DNA from: Aldehydirespirator sp965220345 | Lineage (GTDB): Bacteria > Actinomycetota > Acidimicrobiia > Acidimicrobiales > Aldehydirespiratoraceae | Reading direction: 5' to 3' | Assembly (NCBI GenBank): GCA_965220345.1 | Contig: OZ244822.1 | Coordinates: 1,116,001-1,180,000, forward strand | DNA length: 64,000 nucleotides | Shown here: positions 7,003 through 18,200 of the stretch, one piece after another | Layout: every line of letters begins with the position of its first letter | Numbering within the stretch: position 1 is the first letter of the stretch | Notes under the pieces: model-generated | What the model was told of the DNA's origin: nothing | The model's database searches: none | The model's input: only the letters and a program-made list of their open reading frames with translations | Position numbers and translations under genes: made by a program

Positions 7003-8556
7003 TCATAACACGATTATCGGGCTCTGCTGATGGCATTGCCTGGGACTGTCGGGTTTTGGTAGTGATGGTGGATCTGGTGCTGGAGGCCAGTCGTTGTTGT
7101 GAACTGGTCCGTGGTGGGGTTGGGTGCTTGGATTGTTGGGTGGGTGCAGGGTGTGGCTGTCGTCTGGATGCTTATGGATTTGCCAGTTGTGATGATGAAT
7201 GTTGTGGTGACAGTTCCAGCACACCATGATCAAATTGTCGAGACGGGTGGCACCACCTTGTGAATATGGGGTGATGTGATGAGCTTGACAAATACTCGGC
7301 GGCGCACCGCAATGAAAACAGCCATCGTAAGTGGCGAGCAGAGCTTGCCATTGTGTGCTGCTAACGCTGCGGCGTGAGCGAGTGCGCCACAAAGCGTCAC
7401 CGTGACGATCAAAGATCAGTCCGCTCCAGCGTGCATTGCAGGACAGTTCCTCAATCACCGCTGGCGGTAGTTGTGATCCGTCTGAGAGTTCATAGATCAA
7501 CTCACGAGTTGCATCATCTACACGAGCTAGCACAGTGATATCAGCTAACCAGCCACCACTGGTCTCAGCCGATGTTGCGGGTGATTCGTTGTCGACATTA
7601 TTACCGCAATCGCAGTTGTTATCAGCGTTACTGGCGTTATCAGTGTTGCTGTCGCTGTGGGCAGCGTTGTTGGCGTTATCAGTGTTGCTGTCGTTGCGGG
7701 CAGCGTTGCTGGCGTTATCAGTGTTGCTGGAGTTATCAGCATTGCTGTCGCTGTGGGCAGTGCGGCTGGCGGCTATGTCGGCATCGTTTCGTTGGCCGTG
7801 TTGTGTGGCCAAGTCGCTAATGATGCGGCGCTTGTGGCCAGTGGTGTTTGGGATGGTGATGAGCTCTAGAGCATCGGCTAGGCATTGCGGGAATTTGCGT
7901 CGCTGAGACTCCGGTAGTTGCTTATCGGCATCGAAGAATTGAGCGGCTGTTTGTCTTAGCCGGTTTTGGATGCGGGTGCCGGTGATCCTGTCGAACTCGC
8001 CATGCATAGCAATCATGCCATCTTCGCTGTTATAGAACTTCAAATATCGTCTAGCACGCTGCCGGGCATGCTCTGAGACACCGTTGTCGCCTTGCTGAGC
8101 AGTAACCCAGCGCCGTGCGGCTACCCCGAATTGTTCAGCCCGCAAAGAGCCTGCTTGTTTGACTAACACGGCATCACCCGCAACCGCATCAGCGCCGGTT
8201 TTGGTGATTACGTCAGCCAATCGGCGAGCGTTGGCTTGTGAGACTTCACCGGCTTGCACCGCGTCTCGTAGTTGCGGAACCTCACGCAACGCTTGCGCGG
8301 TTTTGACTTGGCTGTGAGCTTCTCGATGCGACAGCCCGGCCGACTTTGCGAGCACTTCTGCGCCGCCGTCGCCGTGATGTTCATGAGCAGCGATCAACTC
8401 AGCGGCAGCGGTTTGAAATGCTGCACCGGCTGCCAGAAACACTCGTGTTTGTTCTAATGCGGTGCGCAATTCGGTGGTTGCTACAGCGCCAGCACGAACG
8501 GCGGTAAGCATCCTGTTGGTGGCTGCGACTGCTTGTTGAGCGTCCTCTAAGATCAT
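7003..8556 (-). CDS. DUF222 / HNH endonuclease domain protein (13E12-repeat type)
   Basis: The start is placed at ATG 8556 (MILEDAQQAV), giving 517 aa; the frame is open to a TTG at 8604. Residues ~1-240 form the helical DUF222 domain typical of the actinobacterial 13E12 family. Near the C-terminus an HNH/McrA-like nuclease site is seen: CFHCGAPPSICQAHHITPYS, then GGATRLDNLIMVCWNCHHNIH, with CxxC...CxxC zinc ligands and the catalytic His pair. The family is abundant in actinobacteria, often in mobile or intron-like contexts; its real substrate is unknown. Between the two domains lies an Asn/Asp/Ser/Ala-rich insert of ~60 residues encoded by 39-bp tandem repeats. No Shine-Dalgarno is clear. 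Confidence 0.85.
   Translation of the reverse strand: MILEDAQQAVAATNRMLTAVRAGAVATTELRTALEQTRVFLAAGAAFQTAAAELIAAHEHHGDGGAEVLAKSAGLSHREAHSQVKTAQALREVPQLRDAVQAGEVSQANARRLADVITKTGADAVAGDAVLVKQAGSLRAEQFGVAARRWVTAQQGDNGVSEHARQRARRYLKFYNSEDGMIAMHGEFDRITGTRIQNRLRQTAAQFFDADKQLPESQRRKFPQCLADALELITIPNTTGHKRRIISDLATQHGQRNDADIAASRTAHSDSNADNSSNTDNASNAARNDSNTDNANNAAHSDSNTDNASNADNNCDCGNNVDNESPATSAETSGGWLADITVLARVDDATRELIYELSDGSQLPPAVIEELSCNARWSGLIFDRHGDALWRTRSRRSVSSTQWQALLATYDGCFHCGAPPSICQAHHITPYSQGGATRLDNLIMVCWNCHHNIHHHNWQIHKHPDDSHTLHPPNNPSTQPHHGPVHNNDWPPAPDPPSLPKPDSPRQCHQQSPIIVL
7633..7749. repeat. 39-bp tandem repeat (3 units) in the HNH gene
   Basis: ggcgttatcagtgttgctg starts at 7633, 7672 and 7711, exactly 39 bp apart; on the minus strand the units encode 13-residue Asn/Asp/Ala-rich repeats such as SNTDNASNAA. 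The last unit is degenerate. Confidence 0.9.
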
Positions 8557-8641
8557 GAACAGCAGTATAGGCAGTGGGTGTGACAAAGCCACCTCAATAC
8601 GCAAGTTTTTCTTTTAAACACCTAAAAATATTGGAAAATCA

Positions 8642-9083
8642 TTGCACGCACTCATAAGCATCATAAGCCCAAAATGGCTAGCCATGAAATCGGGGGGGGC
8701 ATCGCCTAGCTGGTTGCCGAGATGCCGCGCAGGGGCGGGGAGTTGTTGGGGCAGCGGGGGGTTGGTGTTGGTTGAGGGTTGCCGAGATGGCGGGGGTAGG
8801 GGGTTGTTGGCTCGGGCAGGGGTGCCGGGCTGCGGGGCTTGCCGAGACGTGCGGGCGGTGAGTGCTGGCGGTTTGCGGGGGCGATGGCGGCGGGTTTCTG
8901 GGGCTGGGGCAGGGTGTGCCAGTGGCTGGGTCTGAGGATGAGCTAAAGTATTTGATTGTTAGGGCAGAGTTGATTAGGGTGTTGGATCGGTGTTAAACGT
9001 TGGACATCTCTAAACGATCTTGATAGAAATTTCTGGCAGATGGCTGTGGGTTCATTGAGTTTTGACAAGGTGTGGCTGGCTGC
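8642..9083. other. Non-coding G-rich region between the HNH gene and the giant gene
   Basis: About 440 bp with no convincing gene. The stretch 8690-8940 is extremely G-rich on the plus strand (many ggg runs, few c) and yields only Gly/Arg/Trp-rich open frames without ribosome sites. It could form G-quadruplexes, but no specific element is recognised. Confidence 0.5.
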
Positions 9084-9112
9084 TTGATTGCTGCCGATGG
9101 GGCATGTATGAT
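9084..9112 (+). promoter_or_regulatory. Sigma70-like promoter upstream of the giant gene
   Basis: TTGATT (9084-9089), a 17-bp spacer and TATGAT (9107-9112) match the -35/-10 consensus well. The predicted start near 9119 would give a leader that carries the C13 tract and reaches the giant reading frame. Confidence 0.5.
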
Positions 9113-9137
9113 GTGTTGATTAGCATGTCTGAGATTG

Positions 9138-9150
9138 CCCCCCCCCCCCC
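9138..9150. repeat. C13 homopolymer tract in the predicted leader of the giant gene
   Basis: Thirteen consecutive C residues lie ~26 bp downstream of the predicted -10 box. Tracts of this length are prone to slippage. Confidence 0.9.
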
Positions 9151-9279
9151 TCCATTGCTCTCTACTGGGTGTTTGGACTAGCGGGTTTAGCGCGGGCATG
9201 AGGTTGGAAACAACGAGCATGAGCAGACCACTGGCATGAGGCTGAGATCAACACAAGAATCAAGCCTGCTCCAGATTCG

Positions 9280-12200
9280 GTGGACGACTCGCGCTCGGCC
9301 TGCGGGGGGGGGGGGTTGGCGAAGTTGCGCTGGGTGATGCCACACTTAGCGAGGTTGCGCTTGGTGAGGGCACGCTGGGAAACGCCAAGCTGGCAAACGT
9401 CACGCCGGGCGTGGACACAGCTGCGCTGGGCAAAGACAAATCTGCGATGGCGGTCGCTGGTGTTGGCGGTGTTGACCGCGGCACTGCTGGCGGGCGGACT
9501 GGGGCCAGCGGGGCTTCATCTGCCGGAACTCGAGACACGCACCGCAGAAGCGCAAACTCGACGACCGCTGACCTTCTCGTCGACTTCGTTTACCTCAAGC
9601 CTGCTCCGCGGCGGTGCGAAAGGTAGCGACAATGTTCGCCGCTTCCAGTACACGTTTCTTGTTACCTTGCCGTCAGGAGTCTACTTCGAGGGTCTGCGTC
9701 GCTGCGCTTTCGAGCTGGTGGGCGGCAAACATGTAGCGACACTGCTGGCACTGACCGGCCGCAACGCTGACAATACGGATAACTGCACTGCAGGAGGTAG
9801 CAACGTCACTCTTCCGGGACGAACGATACGAATAAACAGTGCTCCAGCAGGAGTCACGATCAAGCGCTTAGAAAAAACTTCAACAGGTGCTGGCACCGGC
9901 ACTGCAAATCTCACACTGGAGTTCACTGAAGCAGCCTTGCTCAACTTCAAGAAGAAACCGCTCAATACTAACACGCTCGCAGAGTTTGAGATCGCGATAT
10001 CTGGACACTTGTTGTCAACTTCAATATTAGACTTGAATAACAGCAACGCGTGCCGTCTTGTATGGACATTTGGTGGCGAACGCAACACGGCCTGCCCGGT
10101 ACCGGCATCAACGAAGATCAGTATGTTGAATCCAACGATCGCAGTTGACATCGCCGACGAATCGACTGACCCTCCAGAGGTAATAGATGAAGGCGGAACG
10201 TTCAATGCCTATGTGGACATTCTTGGCTACGTTGCGGGTGATGATGCTGGGACAGCCACTTTGGGAAGGATGACCCCAGTTCCTCTCAAGTTCACCGGCA
10301 CCGGCATCACCGACTCAGACATCCCCGCGGACACAGAGTTCGTGATCTCCTCAAGCACGCGTCTCGGCCAACGTTTCCGCTGGCGTCAGAGTTTCACGGC
10401 ACCTAACGACAACCAAGTTGAGCGTGACGAGGACATCTTGGTCAGCATCGACGAAGATAAGTTGCTGCCCCTCGTCAGTCTCGCTACTCGCGAAGGTGCA
10501 AACGAGCCCCAAAAACGGGCGACCATTAGAGACATTTCTGCGCCGATAGTCGAGCTATCTGTGCTTGACAATGAAGCAACCGAAGAGGTGTATTCGTTTC
10601 CAGGACCAGCTCGCCTGCAAGTGGGTCTCAAAAATATCGATTCGACTTTCCGGCTGCAAGACGGCGAGCGCCTGGAGGTGCCGATCATAGTCACACCGGC
10701 TTCGCAAGTGCTCGGCACCAGCTATGCACTGGATTTGGTGCCGACCACAGGGGTCAGTCTGCAAGGTAGCACAGTTGTCTTTGATGGCTCACAAAAAGGC
10801 CCGGCGACGGTGGAAGTGCTACTAATCGAACTTGACGATCCCTACAGTTCGGGCTTTGCAAATGAAATGCTGACTGTGGACATACCGAGAGCTGAAACCA
10901 GTTCCACCCCTGGGGCTCCAGTGCTATCATCAAGCGGCTTTCAAAAAGCATCAACCGGCCGTCGTGTCGGTAATGACAGGATCATCCTAATTGATGATGA
11001 TCGCACAGGTTTCAATGGTACCAATCTTACGTCTAATGAAAAACGAATAAAAGCCTCAAATACTAGAACATGGAGTGGCACTAGTTCGAGTAACAGCCAG
11101 ACCTCCAGTCTCAATGAATCACAGTTCACTCAGGTCGGAGCATCTAACAATTATGAGCTTTCTTTCTGGCTAGATCTGAGAACAAAACTAAGTAGCGACT
11201 CTTTTAGTGTCGGAGAGTGGCTGCAATTGGGTTCAGCTTCAGATCCTCGTGGTGCTTGGGAAACCAAGAACGGCAAAACACTCGCGACTGATCTGGCTTT
11301 GCGTGGGGGCACGACTACCATCGACTCAAAGGAAGTAACGATCGGACCGTCTATCGAATTGCAGAACGCGCCCAACGGTATGACTATCCACAGCGTCCAG
11401 CGCCGCACCGACTTGAACAGATTACGCAGTACAGGCGTAGCTTATGTGACTCTGCGGATGACCAAAGAAGCTCTAGAAGCATTCAACCGACCACAAAATT
11501 TCCGCATAAAAATCGGCGGGATGCTGATCGATAACTGCAAGAATTTGTCAGATGCTAGATACATACCATATGATTTGACTGATATTTCGCCGTGTTATCG
11601 AGCGGTTGCACGATTGTCATTGAACCCTGCCAAAGAGTTCGTCATCACCGAAAGCGCTGGCGACACAGTGGTGGGTGACTCACCTGACGCTGTCGATACT
11701 TACACGATCCGTTTGACTAGGCCACCGTCAACCAAAGTCACGATCACTCCGACGATCTCTGACACCTCAGCAAGAGCAACCGTGTCAGGGGCGCTTGTGT
11801 TCAATCCGAGCGATCGTGGCGATGACCTCACCAAGACAGTAACAGTCACCGGCGATGACGACAACGCCGATAATCCAGGCGGCTCGCCGTGGCCGGATGT
11901 GACGATTAGTCACACAGTCTCAACCACCGACTCTGGGTATTCTTCGTTGTCCATAGGCAACGTGGTGGCTGATCTAGTGGATGACGAACCCACTGTGGTG
12001 TCTATGAAGATAGTTAGGGGATCCGATGTTCTGCAGGAGACCGACACTAAGTCTGCGGCATCGCTTGAAGTGGCTTTGGCGGATGACCGCACACTAAAAG
12101 GCTCAGAAGAGTTAGTCATACCACTGGAGTTGTTTAGCGATACGGGCGTAAAATTCACTCCGTCAGATCAAGCACATGTGACACTTACGACCGCGGACGA

Positions 12201-15200
12201 TTGGAATCCAGCAGGCTTCGATGCACAGTCAACAAGACCAACTTTCACGCTAAGTGCTGCGGATATTAAGTCGAAGACAACAGTTGATGTGTCGCCGGTT
12301 GATGAGCGCGAAGATGATGATGAAGATCCTGATGTGTTCACTGTACGCATTGTTGCAACTCCTGACGGCGAACTCGAGGCAAAAAACTTTGAAGGTGGCG
12401 TATACGTAGACACTGAAGCAGCCGCTCAAAGATTTGTGCTTTTCGACTCGAAATCGCCGCTGGGCATATTTGCTTATCCGGCTTCGCTTGAGCTTGATGA
12501 AGGAGAGCGCGCCACGGTGGAGGTGCGGCTCACCAGACCAAGTACCCGCACCGTGACGACGGCTGCAGCCTCGGACGCGCCTGCTGGAGCGTTTGAAGTG
12601 GTCTCGGGCGGCACACTCAACTTCGTTAGCGACGAAACCAAAGAAAACGCCTGGTCAAAGCCGCAACAAGTGACCGTAGCAGCTCTTGATGATGCCGACC
12701 CCTACAACGCAGCTTTCGATCTTGAATTGAAAACACAAGGCTTGCTTTCTAGCAAAGCGACGGTACCTGTTGAGATCACAGACGATGATCAGGCCAGCGG
12801 TGTGCTCAAATCCGACAAGAAACTCTTTGGTACCAGCGACTTCAAACGTATCACTAGTAGTGGTCCTTGGGCATTGACACTGCCGGTTGATCTCGCTGGT
12901 GACTACGTGTTCGCTGGCACCGACCGGGGCGGATTTAGCAATCCGAACTTTCCAAACTTTTGCACACAATACGATGGACCCACATCTCCGTGTCGTCGTT
13001 TGGCCGCAGCAGCTAAAGGCGCGAATGCCTCAATCGAGCTTGTAGGTGCGCCCAGAAACCTGACCATTCCGACCAATGAAGGTTTGCGGGTTACTGGCAG
13101 CGGTCGAGGTGGCAATAAGGGTGTGGTACAACTGCGACTACCCTCTGGCAGCCGTGCGAGCCTTCCTGCAGCGCAAGTCTATGATATGACATTGCGAATC
13201 GGTGGCAAGCTGATCGCAGGCGAAAAAGATCCTTACGGCCAGACCGTAACCGCCCAAAGTGACGAACTCTGCGCCGATGCTATCAGCCTGGCACAGCCAG
13301 GTAAATGCTCGCCGGTAGAACTGTCGCTGATGGTGTATCCCGACAATTTGCCCACCGCAATGGATGCAGTGTTCGTGACTGTACCCGAGTTTGAGCTGAT
13401 GGAGAATTTCAGCCCCTCCCAAGATCATGAGCTAGGCACCTTGCTGGCTTTGGATTTCAACGGTGACACTGTCGAATATGGACTAAAGATGCCACATCCC
13501 GCCGGTTTCTCCATAGACACAGCTACTGGCTTGTTGATCTACAAGAAGGACGCAGCCGGTTTAGACCGAGAAGATCAGGATTTCACCAACGGTCAGGTCA
13601 AGTTGACTGCGACAGCAACCTCCACCGGCAGCAGCGGCAGTGATACCATTGTAGAGCAGGCGATATTGGTGACCTTACTAAACGAAGACGAAGGTGCGGC
13701 TACGGTAACGCTTACCAGTGATTCGATCGGTCGTGTTGGCACCACCATGAAGGTGGACTCTGTGAGCGGCGACCCCGACGGTGACCCAACCGGCGACCCA
13801 GCCGAGATATTTGAATATCAATGGCAGCGCAGTGACGATGGCGTTACCTGGGTTGATTTGACCAACTCAGGTGCCACTACCGACACCTATACCGTGGCTG
13901 ATGCTGATGTTGATGCTTCAGGTAACTCTTTTGTGGGCAAGTTGTTGCGGGTGAGAGTTTCTTATACCGACGCTACCGATAATCCTGAAGAGGCGTTTTC
14001 GCAGTTGACGACAACTTCCAAACTGGCATTCATCGGGCCTCTGCTGCGAATATCTGATGCCAACACTGTTGAAGGTGACACTACTGATCCTGCCACTGTC
14101 ACCATTTCGGTTAGCGGCAGCACAAACAAAACCAGCACTGGTGTTGCAAGACTGTCGCAACCTCAGCAGTTGGTGGGCAATGAAAACCTTCACGCCATAT
14201 TCGCCATCGGGCGAAACGATGAATTATTGATACCCGGTGAAGACTTTACTGATCCAAGCACGGGCTACGTCGTCGAGATTGATCCAGCAGTTGAGGGTGT
14301 GAGTTGGAGTGCGGTCAGCACGGCTAACGCAGCAGAGCAAGATCCCAAGCTTTTTGTCAGCGTTACTTTCCAGGCTGAACCAGGCAAACCAGCGCCGTCT
14401 ACGGCTGATCTGGATATCACATTCAAAGCTGACGACAACGCAGAGCAATCCACTTATGACTTGCGATTGCCTAGATCAAACTTAACTTTTAAGGACTCTC
14501 CATGTGGTTCTTTCTGCTCAAGCCCACCCGCGTATCACAGCGAGATTACTGGCGACACTAAGAAGTTCACCGCCACAGACGATGGCGATCCCAAGAAGGT
14601 GGTCAAGTTCGCAGCGACATCAGCCGAACTTATCGAAGGAACCAGCAGCGCAAATCGGCTTACAGTCAACCTTGACGTGACCGACCCCGCAGCAGGCTCG
14701 GTGGATGTGATTTTCACAAACAGCAGCGCCGTCTACGGCACCGACTTTCGTTACATTGGCGATGCCACGATCACCACAGTAAACTCCACTACAAGGAGTT
14801 TTACCCTAAGCTGGCCAAAAGATACCTCCACTGCCTCGTTCGTTCTTGAAAGCTTCGCAGACGCTAACGACGAACTGTCTCGTAAGCATTTCATTCTGTC
14901 TTTGTCTAATCCCACAGGCGGCTTCAGCATCGCCTCTCCTATCTCAATGAGCGGCATTGTGGTTGATGATGATGCGACGGTGATTTCGCTGAGTGGCGGC
15001 GGGGCACGTCATGAGGGAGTCAAAGACGGGGGCCACATACCCACCTTTACGGTGCAACTCAGCAGATCGCTGGAGAGGTTCAGACCGAGTGTAGGAGGGA
15101 CCATAAATGAAGTAGTAGAGGTTCCTCTGAGTTTCGCTAGCAGCACCGGTGTGACCTTCGGCACTATGGACGGTGTTGGTAAAGTGACTGGTGGCGATAT

Positions 15201-18200
15201 TACTTGGACGCTAAAGACGGCTGATAGCCCTGGAGTATCCGTGACGGGTTTGGGCACTCAAAACGCGGTGCTCACCTTCACTCGCACTCTTGACGAGACC
15301 GTGAAAACCGCCGTTATTGAGTTGCGTAAGGCTGACACCGACAGCGACACCACCGACGAGCTAGTGACCGTGAGCCTCGGTGATTTCAGTGCTAGCACTT
15401 TGACTAAAACCAATCTTGACACGGTGCAAGCTGACGCTTCGGCTAACACAGCCATTTTTGGGGTAATAGACCAGACTAATGCTGTGGCTGGTGTATCTGC
15501 TTTGCCTCCCACTGTGAAACTGCTTGAGGGTGGTACCGGGCAATATTATTTGGCTCTGACCACAGCCCCTGACGCTGCCGTGACGATAACTGTTGCTTCA
15601 CCTGACACTGATGCAGTCCAGCTTATGAAGATTGACCCGCCGTCGGGCGGGCCGACCGCAGCGCTGCAAAGCGACGGCACGCTTGAGGTGACCTGGCCAG
15701 CGCCTAAAGATGCCACCGACAAAAGCTGGATGGTGCCTGCACCGGTGGGTTTGAGAGCGCCGAGCGATGTTGACATCAACGACGAGACGGTGATGGTGAC
15801 TCATGCAGTGAGCGGCTACGCCGGTGTTTCCTCGACTGGCCCGGTGGCGGGCATCACTGTGGCCGAGAATGTGGTTAGCGTCGCTGCAGCGCAAGCTGAC
15901 GAAGGCGACTCGCTGAGCTTTGTTGTGTCAATGCCGACAGCGTTGACAACAGCGGTGACTGTGCCGTATACACTCGCCGATGGTAGGGGCGACTCAAATG
16001 ATCCTGCCTACAGTGTCGCCACTGGCAGTTCCGACGGCACCAGTGCCGACTATAACAACACCGCGGGGTCGGTGACCATACCCATAGGGCAGACATCAGT
16101 AGAGATCACGGTGGCGACCACCGACGATGATGTTTATGAGGGTGATCATTATTTGACGCTTACTTTGGGTACGCCCACAGTGTCAAGCGGCAACGCTCCG
16201 CCGATTCGCAATGCTGACAAAAGCGCGATTGGCACTATCAGCGACGATGCCGACCTGCCAGCAATTGCTTTTTTCAGAACTGTTTTCAGCACGAGCGAAA
16301 ATGCCGGGACAACTACAGTGACTTTGACTAAGACCGGCACGACTCTGGTGCCAGCCATAGTTACTGTAACCGCTGCTGATGCTACTGCTACCGAAGGCAG
16401 TGACTACAAATGGCCGAACGATAGAGAAGTAACTTTCGCACCCAACGAAGCCACTCAAACGTTCAATATCGAGATAATCAACGACACCGATCCTGAGTCT
16501 GGTGCCGAAAACTTTCGTCTTGGGTTCAGCGATTTTGAGCACGCTAAAGCTGGCAGCACTACAACGGGTGTTGTGAACATTATTAACGGTCAAGAGCCAC
16601 ATGTTTCGCTGTCAGTAGACCGCACCGAAATCTTAGAAGGCAGCTTCGTAGTAATCACAGTGAAAGTAAATCCCACGGCAGCATCCGCCGGTATTTCGAG
16701 TTTCACTGTGCCTCTAGAATTGAAGTCCGGCACGGGCACTGCCATAGCTGCTGATGTGAACTTTGACAATTCTGGCACGGTGACAATTCCCGCAAGCCGC
16801 AGTTCAGTAACAACAAGACTCTTTGCGGTCGCAGATGACACCACAGAAGGCTCCGAAACGCTAACCGTTACTTTCGGGACGTTGCCCGACGGTATCTATC
16901 TGGATGAAAGCGAAGGGGCTGTAACCGAAATAGAACTAACCATCAATGAGCCACCACCCGTCAATGAGCTACCAGCAGATTCACCGCTGATACCCACCGG
17001 CGTAGGCCCAGGTGAAAGCTTCCGACTGCTTTTTAGCACCGCCACAAACACTGTTACCAACAGAACTTTTACCGCGACATCATCTGATATCGCCAATTAT
17101 AACAATTCAATAATTGCACATGCTGGTCAGCACGGCGGTAGTTCTGTAACTAATCCGTCGGCGATTGCGCCTTACGCCGGATTGTTTGTCGCAGTAGCCG
17201 AAACCGCTTCAGTTGACGTGCGTGCCAACACCGACACCGAATCAAGCGATGTTGAAGCACCGATCTACTGGGTGGGCGGCGACAAAGTAGCCGATGATTA
17301 CGCCGACTTTTATGACGGTGACTGGGACAGCGAAACCGCACGCAACCACCGCGGCGGAGCAGTAATGACAACCGCCACCGGCGATCACTGGACTGGTGTG
17401 CCTTTCGGCAGTGGCAGCAACGCTGGCTATCCCCTCGGCACAACCGGCGCGAATGCTGCGAATATCGCTCATGGGCGTCTTGGTGATTCAACCGACGGAG
17501 TCGGGCCGCTCACCGGTCGGCGTGCAGCCGCCGCTAATAAGTTGCCGCTGCTGGGACTATCGCCGGTGTTTACTGTGGAAGAGGGGCTGCGTGTGCAGCC
17601 CGCCAGCGCCGCTGAAGGCGATCCGGTTACTTTCACTGTGCTTGTGCCACTGGCTGCGACTGCCGACATCACAGTGCCCTATACGCTCAGCGACGGACGC
17701 GGCCTTTCCAATGAGGCACCTGGTGCAGAAGCCACCGGCAGCGCGGATGGCACCAACGCCGACTACAACAACACTGCAGGCACTGTCACAATAGCCAAAG
17801 ATGCCACGTCGGCCACTTTCGAAGTAGCGACCACCGATGATGACACTTATGAAGGTGACCACTACTTCACGGTGACTCTCGGCACCGCGACGACCTCAGA
17901 CGACAGCACACCGCCGCCGCTCAGCAAAAAACAAGGCTCAGCGACCGGCACCATCACCGATGCTGATGATGTGCCAGAAGTGGAGTTCAGCGCCACCGCA
18001 GTGAATGCAACCGAAGGCACCGACGCGACTCTCACAGTGACCACTAGCGATAGTCGTGCCGCGGATGTAACCGTCAACTTCAGCACCGCAGCAGGCACAT
18101 TGTCAACCGCTGGCACCGACTACACCGCAGTCTCTGCTGGCACTGCGACTCTTGCCCATGATGCCAACACTGCGACCCTCACAGTAACCACGCTGCAAGA

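Noticed and set aside
8642..8935. A 97-codon Gly/Arg/Trp-rich frame on the plus strand
   Set aside because: The composition follows from the G-rich DNA; there is no domain or ribosome site.
9138..9315. Homopolymers as pure sequencing errors
   Set aside because: Not excluded, but the 32-kb frame is open with 12 G, and two such tracts at one promoter and start are unlikely to be chance; kept as a finding with a resequencing check.
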